NCBI RefSeq assembly: GCF_001613465.1 | Contig: NZ_BDCK01000027.1 | Location: 1 to 64,000 of the forward strand | Length of the DNA: 64,000 bases | From: Nocardia niwae NBRC 108934 = DSM 45340 | GTDB taxonomy: Bacteria; Actinomycetota; Actinomycetes; Mycobacteriales; Mycobacteriaceae | Direction: 5' to 3' | Made by a program: the position numbers and the translations under genes | The notes under the pieces: generated by a model | The model's input: the letters and a program-made list of their open reading frames with translations, nothing else | Told to the model about the DNA's origin: nothing | The model's database searches: none | In this document: positions 27,134-34,350 of the stretch, in pieces | How positions within the stretch are numbered: position 1 is the first letter of the stretch | Layout of the letters: each line of letters begins with the position of its first letter

Positions 27134-27787
27134 ACGTCCCCGCACGCCTCGTGGAAGCCCGCAACTACGCCGGCCACCGTCGTCGTGCTGGCGTCGGGTG
27201 CCGGCTCGCTGCTGCGCGCCCTGCTCGACGCCACGGCCGCGCCCGATTACCCGGCGAAGGTGGTCGCGGTCGGCGTCGACCGGCTCTGCGCGGCCACCAC
27301 GCACGCCGACGCGGCGGGCGTGCCGCATTTCCGGGTGTCGCTGAAGGACTTCCCGGACCGCGCCGCCTGGGACGCCGAGCTCACCGAAGCGGTCGGCGGG
27401 CACCACCCGGATCTGGTGGTGTCGGCGGGCTTCATGAAATTGCTCGGCCCCGCCTTCCTGGACCGGTTCGGCGGCCGCATCATCAACACCCACCCCGCCC
27501 TGCTGCCCGCCTTCCCGGGCGCGCACGGCGTGCGTGACGCGCTCGCCTACGGAGCGCGGGTCACCGGCTGCACCGTGCACCTGGTCGACGAGGGCGTGGA
27601 CACCGGGCCGATCCTCGCACAGGAGGCGGTGGCGGTGCTGCCGGGTGACGACGAGGCCGCACTGCACGAGCGCATCAAGGTTGTCGAGCGACGGTTGCTG
27701 GCGGAGGTCGTCGCCGCCGTCGCGACGCGAGGCATTGTCTCCGACGGACGAAAGGCAGTTATCCCAGATGAGCGAGTTCTCCGGTGA
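27131..27787 (+). CDS. purN: phosphoribosylglycinamide formyltransferase
   Basis: The 218-residue enzyme formylates GAR with 10-formyl-THF in purine synthesis. Motifs are VVVLASGAGSLLRALLDA (phosphate loop), VSAGFMKLLGPAFLDRF, the catalytic NTHPALLPAFPGAHGV with the N and H, and TGCTVHLVDEGVDTGPIL with the D. The start codon is uncertain. GTG 27185 would delete the first beta strand, which homologues keep, whereas CTG 27131 sits seven bases behind a good AGGGAG site and gives the normal length. I therefore annotate a rare CTG start. It overlaps purH by 4 bases, giving translational coupling. Synteny matches Rv0956-Rv0957. Confidence 0.92.
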   Translation: MTSPHASWKPATTPATVVVLASGAGSLLRALLDATAAPDYPAKVVAVGVDRLCAATTHADAAGVPHFRVSLKDFPDRAAWDAELTEAVGGHHPDLVVSAGFMKLLGPAFLDRFGGRIINTHPALLPAFPGAHGVRDALAYGARVTGCTVHLVDEGVDTGPILAQEAVAVLPGDDEAALHERIKVVERRLLAEVVAAVATRGIVSDGRKAVIPDERVLR

Positions 27788-29355
27788 GTGAACGCAAGCC
27801 GATCAGCAGGGCGCTGGTGAGCGTCTACGACAAGACGGGTCTCGTGGAACTCGCGACCGGTCTGCACGCCGCGGGCATCGAGCTGGTCTCGACCGGGTCC
27901 ACCGCGGGCCGGATCGCGGACGCGGGCATCCCGGTGACCAAGGTCGAGGACCTGACCGGGTTTCCGGAGACCCTCGACGGCAGGGTGAAGACCCTGCATC
28001 CCCGGGTGCACGCGGGCATCCTGGCGGACTCGCGCAAACAGGAGCACGTCGACCAGCTCGTCGAGCTCGGCGTCGAGGCGTTCCAGCTGGTGGTGGTCAA
28101 TCTCTACCCGTTCACGCAGACCGTGGCGAGTGGGGCGACCCCCGACGAGTGCGTGGAGCAGATCGATATCGGCGGCCCGTCCATGGTGCGCGCCGCGGCG
28201 AAGAACCATCCGTCGGTCGCGGTGGTCGTGGACAGCGGCGACTACGACGACGTGCTGGCCGCGGTGAAGTCCGGCGGTTTCACCTTGGCCGAGCGTACGG
28301 CCTTGGCGGCCAAGGCGTTCCAGCACACCGCGAGTTACGACGTGGCGGTCGCGAGCTGGATGACCAACGTACTGGGCGCCGGTGACGCGGCCGAGGACAC
28401 GGCGATCCGGTTCCCCGAATGGCTCGGCGGCACCTGGGAGCGGTCGGCGGTGCTGCGCTACGGCGAGAACCCGCACCAGTCCGCCGCCCTGTACACCAAC
28501 GGCGACGGCAGCCTGGGACTGGCGCAGGCGCGGCAGTTGCACGGCAAGGAGATGTCGTACAACAACTACGTCGACGCCGACGCCGCCTGGCGCGCCGCCT
28601 ACGACCACGAGGCCCCGGCCGTAGCGATCATCAAGCACGCCAATCCGTGCGGGATCGCACTGGGCGCCGACATCGCCGAGGCGCACCGCAAGGCGCACGC
28701 CTGCGACCCGGTGAGCGCGTTCGGCGGAGTGATCGCCGCCAACCGCGAGGTCACCGTGGAGCTGGCCGAGCAGGTCGCCGAGATCTTCACCGAGGTCATT
28801 GTCGCGCCGTCCTACGCGGACGGCGCGGTGGAAGTGTTGCAGCGCAAGAAGAACGTGCGCATCCTGGTCGCCGAGCCGCCGCGGCGCGCGGGCGCCGAAC
28901 TGCGCCCGATCAGCGGCGGCGCGCTGCTGCAACAGCGTGACGTGCTGGACGCGCCGGGCGACGACCCGGCCGATTGGACGCTGGCCGCGGGTGAGCCGGC
29001 CGACGCGGAGACGCTCGCCGACTTGGCGTTCGCCTGGCGCGCGTGCCGGGCCGTGAAGTCCAACGCGATTCTGCTCGCGCACGAAGGCGCGTCGGTCGGT
29101 GTCGGCATGGGGCAGGTCAACCGCGTGGACGCGGTCGGTCTCGCCGTCCAGCGGGCAGGGGATCGCGCCAAGGGCTCGGTGGCGGCCTCCGACGCCTACT
29201 TCCCCTTCCCGGACGGTCCGCAGACCCTGATCCAGGCCGGTGTCCGCGCCATCGTCCAGCCGGGCGGTTCGGTGCGTGACCAGGAGACCATCGACATCGC
29301 CCGCGAGGCGGGCGTCACCCTCTATCTCACCGGGGCCCGTCACTTCGCCCACTGA
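27784..29355 (+). CDS. purH: bifunctional AICAR transformylase/IMP cyclohydrolase
   Basis: The 523-residue enzyme carries out the last two steps of IMP synthesis. The N-terminal MGS-like cyclohydrolase domain (1-200) includes ALVSVYDKTGLVELA, STGSTAGRIADAGIPV and GRVKTLHPRVHAGIL. The C-terminal AICARFT domain has LRYGENPHQSAALY, IIKHANPCGIA with the catalytic K-H, and SDAYFPFPDG. It ends in the typical LTGARHFAH. GTG 27784 overlaps the purN stop (GTGA), so purN and purH are one transcript, ended by the hairpin just after. Confidence 0.98.
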   Translation: MSERKPISRALVSVYDKTGLVELATGLHAAGIELVSTGSTAGRIADAGIPVTKVEDLTGFPETLDGRVKTLHPRVHAGILADSRKQEHVDQLVELGVEAFQLVVVNLYPFTQTVASGATPDECVEQIDIGGPSMVRAAAKNHPSVAVVVDSGDYDDVLAAVKSGGFTLAERTALAAKAFQHTASYDVAVASWMTNVLGAGDAAEDTAIRFPEWLGGTWERSAVLRYGENPHQSAALYTNGDGSLGLAQARQLHGKEMSYNNYVDADAAWRAAYDHEAPAVAIIKHANPCGIALGADIAEAHRKAHACDPVSAFGGVIAANREVTVELAEQVAEIFTEVIVAPSYADGAVEVLQRKKNVRILVAEPPRRAGAELRPISGGALLQQRDVLDAPGDDPADWTLAAGEPADAETLADLAFAWRACRAVKSNAILLAHEGASVGVGMGQVNRVDAVGLAVQRAGDRAKGSVAASDAYFPFPDGPQTLIQAGVRAIVQPGGSVRDQETIDIAREAGVTLYLTGARHFAH

Positions 29356-29370
29356 GATCCGTAGTCCTGG

Positions 29371-29405
29371 AACGCCGCGTCGGATCGAAGGTCCGACGCG
29401 GCGTT
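29371..29405 (+). terminator. rho-independent terminator of purNH
   Basis: AACGCCGCGTCGGA (29371-29384) pairs perfectly with TCCGACGCGGCGTT (from 29392), with a 7-base loop. The following TTTCGTTTC is unusually T-rich for this genome. It lies 15 bases after the purH stop. Confidence 0.92.
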
Positions 29406-29626
29406 TCGTTTCAGCGGAGACGACGCGGCCGCTGATTGCGCGCACGGCAAGCCGTTTCGGCGTTGGCGCCGGTTCTGGGAACGTGAACCACGTTGTGTGG
29501 CAACGCGGGTGGTCCGCACAGCTCGAACAGAGCATCGGCGCAAGCCGGTAGCTACCTGACCTCCCGTGCGAGAAGGTGGAGGCGGATCCGTGCGGCGCGG
29601 AGTCCCCGGCCGTGCCGTAGGTCGTC

Positions 29627-30088
29627 CTAGGCCGCGCTGAGCACGGTGCGGTTGCCGAGCGGTTCTTTCAGCGGCACCTCCAGGGTGCCGAATACCGCGA
29701 TCATGGTGCACATCCGGCCGACCGCCTCGGCGCGGCTGCCCGAACGCAGTTCGACGGTGACCGTGGACGCGGTCTCGGTGACCGCGGCGTCCACGCCGTA
29801 GCACTCCGGCGATCCGGTTTCGAAGTTGACCGCTATCTTGTTGTCTGCCAACCGAGTCCACGATTGGAATGGGATCGGATGCGCGCCGACGATGGTTGGA
29901 TCGGCGGTGAACTCGTTGCCCTGGTTCCCGCGCGGGTCCTCGACCGGCGTGCGAGGCGCCGCGCTCGGCGTCGCAGTCGTGCTCGGCGGTTTCGCCTCGT
30001 CGTCCGAGCCTCCGCAGCCCGCGGAGGCGAGACAGGCGAGCACTACGGCGACAGCTGTGGCGGCGCGTCCGGCCTGGATCCGATCCAT
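29627..30088 (-). CDS. putative lipoprotein, LppP/LprE-like
   Basis: The 153-residue protein has a signal peptide and lipobox (hydrophobic VAVVLACLASAGC, cysteine near 25). A disordered S/T/P linker follows, then a small domain with two cysteines (SPECYG and GRMCTM) that may form a disulphide. The ending TLEVPLKEPLGNRTVLSAA resembles the LppP/LprE lipoprotein family of mycobacteria and nocardiae. Function is unknown; it should be on the outer face of the membrane. It is divergent from the lectin/LysM gene. ATG 30088 is the start. Confidence 0.8.
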   Translation of the reverse strand: MDRIQAGRAATAVAVVLACLASAGCGGSDDEAKPPSTTATPSAAPRTPVEDPRGNQGNEFTADPTIVGAHPIPFQSWTRLADNKIAVNFETGSPECYGVDAAVTETASTVTVELRSGSRAEAVGRMCTMIAVFGTLEVPLKEPLGNRTVLSAA

Positions 30089-30301
30089 ACCGACACCCTA
30101 GTCCCGGGGCCGGTTCGCCTATCGCCACGGCGGGTGCGTCGTGCACTGGGACGAACCCCACAGTGAACGTTCCGCGAACCCTGCGCGTAATAGCTCCGAA
30201 AAACGTTCTCGGGCAGTAAGTTCTGCGAGGATGCGCGCCGAAGCTGTTGCGGCGCGGATCATGTCGGATGCTCTACCAGCTTTTTCCGGAAAGGAAGTAT
30301 C

Positions 30302-30880
30302 GTGGTCGACACGCTGCGCGTAGGCGAAGAACTCGGGCGGGGACAGTCCCTCCAGGGCGGGGCTTACACCCTCACCCTGCAGGACGACGGCAATCTAGTG
30401 CTGTCCGAGCCGGGCGGGAATGTAGTGTGGGCCACCCAGACGCACGATCAGGGTGTGGAGCGAGCCGTGCTGCAGGACGACGGCAATTTCGTGCTCTACA
30501 AGAGTGACAGCGCCGCGTGGGCGACCGAGACCAACGGCCAGGCGGCCGATCGGCTGGTCGTACAGGCGGATCGCAATGTCGTGCTGTACGGCAGCGACGG
30601 CGGTGCGCTGTGGGCCTCGGGCACCCATACCGATACTCCGCTGCCCGCCCCGGAGCCGGAGCCGGTGCACGAGCAGGTCGCGGCCCCCGCCGCCGAGGAG
30701 GTGCCGCCTGCGCCGCCCGCCCCCGAGCCGCGCACCTACACCGTCGAGCCGGGTGACACCCTGTGGGCGATCGCCGAGCGCTTCTACGGCGACGGCAACC
30801 GCTACCAGGAGATCGCGGACGCCAGCGGTGTCCCGAACCCGGACGCGATCAACCCCGGCCAGGTGCTGACCATTCCGTGA
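30302..30880 (+). CDS. B-lectin domain protein with C-terminal LysM
   Basis: The 192-residue protein has residues 1-108 forming a bulb-type (GNA-like) mannose-binding lectin domain. It has three copies of the QxDxNxVxY carbohydrate pattern: LQDDGNLVLS, LQDDGNFVLY and VQADRNVVLY. A proline/alanine/glutamate linker (115-142) leads to a C-terminal LysM domain (YTVEPGDTLWAIAERFYGDGNRY), which binds peptidoglycan. No signal peptide is visible, so export is unclear or non-classical. The combination suggests bridging cell wall to mannose-containing glycans (mannan, LAM), which is inference. GTG 30302 follows GGAAAGGAAG. It is followed by a hairpin shared with the ribosomal protein arm. Confidence 0.88.
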   Translation: MVDTLRVGEELGRGQSLQGGAYTLTLQDDGNLVLSEPGGNVVWATQTHDQGVERAVLQDDGNFVLYKSDSAAWATETNGQAADRLVVQADRNVVLYGSDGGALWASGTHTDTPLPAPEPEPVHEQVAAPAAEEVPPAPPAPEPRTYTVEPGDTLWAIAERFYGDGNRYQEIADASGVPNPDAINPGQVLTIP

Positions 30881-30902
30881 CCCGGATTCGGTAGCAACGA
30901 CG

Positions 30903-30934
30903 AAGACCCCCGGTGCTCGCGCATCGGGGGTCTT
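30903..30934. terminator. bidirectional terminator between lectin gene and rpsR
   Basis: AAGACCCCCG (30903-30912) and CGGGGGTCTT (30925-30934) form a perfect 10-bp stem followed by TCTTTCT on the plus strand. The genes converge here (ends at 30880 and 30962), so it can serve both. Confidence 0.88.
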
Positions 30935-30961
30935 TCTGGCTCGTTCGTGGGCGGAGTGCGC

Positions 30962-31216
30962 CTACCGGCTGGTGAACGGCAGCAGTGCCATCTCACGGGC
31001 GTTCTTCACCGCGACAGCGACCTGACGCTGCTGCTGCGGGGTGAGCCCGGTAACCCGGCGGCTGCGGATCTTGCCGCGATCGGAGATGAACGTACGCAGC
31101 AGGTTCACGTCTTTGTAGTCGACCGTCTCGATGCCGGCGGCGATGAGCGGGTTCTTCTTCGGACGGCGGGCCTGCTCGGCGCGAACCTTCTTCGACGGTG
31201 CTCGCTTGACTGCCAT
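30962..31216 (-). CDS. rpsR: 30S ribosomal protein S18, zinc-independent paralogue
   Basis: The 84-residue S18 includes VDYKDVNLLRTFISDRGKIRSRRVTGLTPQQQRQ, the core rRNA-binding segment (given here only as family identification), and no cysteines. It is therefore the C- form that replaces the zinc-binding copy when zinc is scarce. It is the last gene of the minus-strand arm (rpmB-rpmG-rpsN-rpsR), 34 bases after rpsN. Regulation by the Zur boxes upstream of rpmB is expected. Confidence 0.96.
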   Translation of the reverse strand: MAVKRAPSKKVRAEQARRPKKNPLIAAGIETVDYKDVNLLRTFISDRGKIRSRRVTGLTPQQQRQVAVAVKNAREMALLPFTSR

Positions 31217-31250
31217 ATGACGAGTTCCTTCTCACGAGATCAGTGGTTGT

Positions 31251-31556
31251 CTACCAGCTCGATTTGTGCACACCGGGCAACTCGCCCCGGTGGGCCATCT
31301 CGCGCACACGCACACGGGAGAGTCCGAACTTCCGGAGATGACCGCGCGGTCGTCCGTCGGCGGCGTCCCGATTGCGCAATCGTACCGGACTGGCGTCGCG
31401 CGGCTGCCGCCGCAGTTCGGCCTCGGCGGCCGCGCGTTCGGACTCCGGTGTGCCCGGCTTCCGGATGAGCTCCTTCAGTTCGGCGCGGCGTTCGGCGTAG
31501 CGGGCCACGATCGCCCTGCGCTGCTGATCGCGGGCGATCTTCGACTTCTTGGCCAT
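31251..31556 (-). CDS. rpsN: 30S ribosomal protein S14, zinc-independent paralogue
   Basis: The 101-residue long-form S14 includes MAKKSKIARDQQRRAIVARY, RDASPVRLRNRD and the C-terminal GLSRVRVREMAHRGELPGVHKSSW (conserved). It lacks the CxxC zinc knuckle of the short S14, which marks it as the zinc-starvation replacement. Its ATG at 31556 begins one base after the rpmG stop, so translation is coupled. Confidence 0.96.
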   Translation of the reverse strand: MAKKSKIARDQQRRAIVARYAERRAELKELIRKPGTPESERAAAEAELRRQPRDASPVRLRNRDAADGRPRGHLRKFGLSRVRVREMAHRGELPGVHKSSW

Positions 31557-31557
31557 C

Positions 31558-31728
31558 TCAGCGCTCCTCGCGGAAGTCGACGTGCTTGCGCACCACCGGA
31601 TCGTACTTGCGCAGCACGAGCCGGTCCGGATCGTTGCGGCGATTCTTGCGTGTCACATAGGTGTACCCGGTGCCCGCCGTGGACTTCAGCTTGACGATCG
31701 GGCGGATGTCGGTCGATTTCGACGCCAT
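31558..31728 (-). CDS. rpmG: 50S ribosomal protein L33, zinc-independent paralogue
   Basis: The 56-residue L33 begins MASKSTDIRPIVKLKSTAG and continues GYTYVTRKNRRNDPDRL to YDPVVRKHVDFREER. There are no cysteines, so it is the C- form. It lies 10 bases after rpmB and one base before rpsN in the same operon. Confidence 0.96.
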   Translation of the reverse strand: MASKSTDIRPIVKLKSTAGTGYTYVTRKNRRNDPDRLVLRKYDPVVRKHVDFREER

Positions 31729-31738
31729 GGGTCGCTCC

Positions 31739-31975
31739 TCAGATCTTGTCGCCGCGCGCCCGGATCCGGGCCACCACGGCCTCGATTCCGTCCCGGTCGA
31801 TGGTCTTGATGCCCTTCGCGGAGACGGTCAGCGTGACGCGCCGGCCTTCGCTGGGCAGGTAGTAGGTCTTGCGCTGGACGTTCGGGTTCCAGCGGCGGCC
31901 GGTCCGCCTGTGTGAGTGCGACACGGACTTGCCGAATCCGGGCTTGCGCCCGGTGACCTGGCAATGGGCCGACAT
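31739..31975 (-). CDS. rpmB: 50S ribosomal protein L28, zinc-independent paralogue
   Basis: The 78-residue L28 (MSAHCQVTGRKPGFGKSVSH, RRTGRRWNPNVQRKTYYL) keeps a single cysteine instead of the paired zinc-binding cysteines of the C+ form. It is the first gene of the minus-strand arm and starts 20 bases from the nearer Zur-like box. L28 divergent from the MRF gene is the arrangement of M. tuberculosis Rv0105c/Rv0106. Confidence 0.96.
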   Translation of the reverse strand: MSAHCQVTGRKPGFGKSVSHSHRRTGRRWNPNVQRKTYYLPSEGRRVTLTVSAKGIKTIDRDGIEAVVARIRARGDKI

Positions 31976-31994
31976 CCGGACTCCCTCCAGTAGA

Positions 31995-32009
31995 TGACAA
32001 TCGTTTTCG
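31995..32009. promoter_or_regulatory. Zur box-like site 1 (rpmB side)
   Basis: TGACAATCGTTTTCG matches TGAAAATGATTTTCA at 11 of 15 positions. It is 20 bases upstream of rpmB. Zur represses C- ribosomal protein genes when zinc is plentiful, so this is the expected operator. Confidence 0.78.
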
Positions 32010-32049
32010 ACAATGCTTGTCCGGCAATGTACCGTGGCGTGACAGCAAA

Positions 32050-32064
32050 TGAAAATCGTTACCG
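32050..32064. promoter_or_regulatory. Zur box-like site 2 (MRF side)
   Basis: TGAAAATCGTTACCG matches the Zur consensus at 10 of 15 positions. It ends 13 bases before the MRF GTG start. The two boxes, 55 bases apart, suggest separate control of the divergent arms. Confidence 0.72.
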
Positions 32065-32077
32065 AAAGGGGTTGCCG

Positions 32078-33430
32078 GTGGCTGCGGCAGATTCCACCCT
32101 GGTTCCACCCGAGTCCGACCGCAGAACGCCCGTGGTGGTGCTCACCGGTTTCGCCGGACTCGCCGCGGCAGGCGTGGATCGCGCGGCCGCGGTGCTGGGC
32201 ATGGCTCCGGGCACCGTCGTCGTCCGCCACGACCTGTCCCAACTGCGGGAAGGCATCGTGCACCGCACGGTGCGCACCGCGACGCGGGAGACTTCGGCCG
32301 TGCTCGAGCTCGCGCACGGCTGCGTCTCCTGCACCCTGCGGACGGACCTGCTTCCGCTGCTGTGCACCCTCTCCCGGCGCGACTCGGTGGACCGCATCGT
32401 GCTCGCGCTGGACCCGGCGTTCGAGGCCGAAGCGGTGTGCCAAGCCGTCGAGCATGTCGTAGTCGCCGGCGTGCACGGCCGCGTCGACGGCCCGGCCGGG
32501 CGCGACGTGCGGGTGGACGCGGTGCTGAGCTGCCTGGATGCCGGAACCTGGCTCGCCGACGCGACCGGGGACGAGCCGCTCGCCGAACGCGGACTCGCCG
32601 CCGCCGACGACGACCGCACGGTGGCGCAGGTCGCCGTCGGGCAGGTCGATTTCGCCGACGTCGTGATCGCCCTCGGGGCTGCTACCGCGCACACCGCGCT
32701 ACTCGGCGACGCGGCGGCCGAGCGCGGCAAGCTCGCAGCCGTACTGGCCCGGCTGGTCCCCGGCGCGCCTGTCGCCTGGGTGGAGGAACCGGGCTCGATC
32801 ACGCCCGCCCTGGTGGAAACGCTGCTCACGCGCGTGCCCGCCGATTCGCGACGCGGCCGCGTGTTCGACGCGCACGCACCGCTGCTGCGCGGCCGGCCGC
32901 CGCTGACCGGTGATTACGGCGTGGAGCTGGTGGAATTCGCCGCGGCGCGGCCCTTCCATCCCGCCCGCCTGCACGAGGCGCTCGACGTGTTGCTGGAGGG
33001 CGTCGTGACCGCGCGCGGGCGGGTATGGCTGGCTACCCAGCCCGACGAGGTGGTGTGGCTCGAATCCGCCGGGGGCGGTCTGCGGGTGGGCGGCGCGGGG
33101 CGCTGGCTGGCCGCGATGCCGGAAGCCGAGCTGGCCGCGGCGGACCCGGAGCGGCGCGCGATGGCCGCCCTGCGCTGGGACGAGCGGTTCGGTGACCGGG
33201 ACATCTCGCTGTCGATCCTGGTGCACGACGCCGATCCGGCGGAGATCCGCGAAGCGCTGCACTGGGCGCTGGTCGAGGACGACGAGTTGCGCCTGGTCGA
33301 GCGTGCGCCGGAGCGGGTCGCCCAGTGGGAGGACCCGTTCGGCGAATGGCACGCCGACCCGTGCGCGAGCGACGAGGAGGCGGGGCAACCCGCGCAAGAA
33401 GCGAAAAGCCCGAGAGGAGAGGCGAAGTGA
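32078..33430 (+). CDS. mrf: ribosome hibernation factor-recruiting GTPase-like protein MRF (CobW-related)
   Basis: The 450-residue COG0523/CobW-type protein is the counterpart of M. tuberculosis Rv0106. It has the family's AHGCVSCTLRTDLLPLL motif, C-terminal PFHPARLHEALDVLL, LWLATQPDE-type strand, and GRWLAAMPE. The expected P-loop GxxGxGKT is absent: the position reads TGFAGLAAAGVD, so GTP binding may be lost or altered, as also appears in mycobacterial MRF. In mycobacteria MRF recruits hibernation factor MPY to C- ribosomes under zinc starvation. GTG 32078 was chosen because it follows AAAGGGG and longer versions start inside the Zur box. It overlaps rpmE by 4 bases. Confidence 0.9.
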   Translation: MAAADSTLVPPESDRRTPVVVLTGFAGLAAAGVDRAAAVLGMAPGTVVVRHDLSQLREGIVHRTVRTATRETSAVLELAHGCVSCTLRTDLLPLLCTLSRRDSVDRIVLALDPAFEAEAVCQAVEHVVVAGVHGRVDGPAGRDVRVDAVLSCLDAGTWLADATGDEPLAERGLAAADDDRTVAQVAVGQVDFADVVIALGAATAHTALLGDAAAERGKLAAVLARLVPGAPVAWVEEPGSITPALVETLLTRVPADSRRGRVFDAHAPLLRGRPPLTGDYGVELVEFAAARPFHPARLHEALDVLLEGVVTARGRVWLATQPDEVVWLESAGGGLRVGGAGRWLAAMPEAELAAADPERRAMAALRWDERFGDRDISLSILVHDADPAEIREALHWALVEDDELRLVERAPERVAQWEDPFGEWHADPCASDEEAGQPAQEAKSPRGEAK

Positions 33431-33687
33431 AGAAAGGTATCCATCCGGACTACCGCCCGGTGGTCTTCGAGGACGCGAGCACCGGCAAGCGGTTCCTCAC
33501 CCGATCCACGGCCACCGGCGCCCGCACGGTGGAGTGGACCGACGGCAACACCTACCCGTTGTTGACGGTGGACGTCACCGCTGACTCCCACCCGTTCTGG
33601 ACCGGCGCGCACCGGGTGCTGGACGCCCAGGGCCGGGTGGAGAAGTTCGAACGCAAATACGGCAAGCGCGCACGGAAGGAATCCTGA
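33427..33687 (+). CDS. rpmE2: 50S ribosomal protein L31 type B (zinc-independent)
   Basis: The 86-residue type B L31 begins with GTG overlapping the MRF stop (GTGA) after a GAGAGGAGAGG site. KKGIHPDYRPVVFEDASTGKRF and SHPFWTG (conserved) define the protein, with no cysteines. It is the second gene of the plus arm and is expected to be Zur-regulated. Confidence 0.96.
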   Translation: MKKGIHPDYRPVVFEDASTGKRFLTRSTATGARTVEWTDGNTYPLLTVDVTADSHPFWTGAHRVLDAQGRVEKFERKYGKRARKES

Positions 33688-33688
33688 G

Positions 33689-33862
33689 ATGGCGGTACCG
33701 AAGCGAAAGATGTCGCGGTCCAATACCCGTAGCCGCCGGGCGAACTGGAAGGCGGCGCCGGTGGACTTGGTGCCGGTGACCGTCGGGGGCGTCGCGCGTC
33801 AGGTCCCGCGCCGGTTGGTCGCGGCCGTGCGGCGTGGTTTGATCGACATCGAGAAACTCTGA
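33689..33862 (+). CDS. rpmF: 50S ribosomal protein L32 (zinc-independent)
   Basis: The 57-residue L32 (MAVPKRKMSRSNTRSRRANW, then KAAPVDLVPV to LIDIEKL) has no cysteine pair. It begins one base after the L31 stop and ends the plus arm of the regulon. Confidence 0.95.
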   Translation: MAVPKRKMSRSNTRSRRANWKAAPVDLVPVTVGGVARQVPRRLVAAVRRGLIDIEKL

Positions 33863-34044
33863 GCGCCAAGGGCGAAGGAGTAGTCACGCGGAATCCCACG
33901 CCGGACGCCCGGGTCCCTGGTGCCGGCCGGTGATTGCTCGGGTGGTGCCGCTGGGGCGCCGAACGACGCGGATGCTGGTAAATCGTCCGGAAATGGGCAC
34001 TTCAGCGCTCTCCGGCGAAAATTTTTCGGGTCAAATAGGACAGC

Positions 34045-34250
34045 GTAGCTAATCATCAGCTACCTATGTGGCCTGCATCACGTCGCACTATTGCGCGACG
34101 GTCGATTGCGATCGAGTAGCCAGGCTGTGAATTCCGGATGGGCGGTTGGTTTTTGGCCGACGAAAAGTTCGCCGAAAATGATGCGCTCGCGGCCCGATAC
34201 CGGTACCCTCGTCGTCGAGGGCGGGTTCTCTTGGTTCCCAAGAGAACCCG
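34045..34250. terminator. inverted repeats in the 488-base gap after rpmF, with a strong hairpin
   Basis: The gap 33863-34350 has no gene. It contains GTAGCT/AGCTAC (34045-34063) and a perfect 13-bp stem, CGGGTTCTCTTGG (34222-34234) with CCAAGAGAACCCG (34238-34250) and a 3-base loop. The latter lies 101 bases beyond the end of the minus-strand DUF1906 gene and may terminate it. Confidence 0.55.
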
Positions 34251-34350
34251 TCCATCGCCAATTTCGGGCCCTGTCTCTCCGGTTCCGCTCTGCGCGTGGC
34301 GCTTGCGCCAACCGAGGCGCGGACGCCGATCCCTCGCGCCGATGCGAGAC

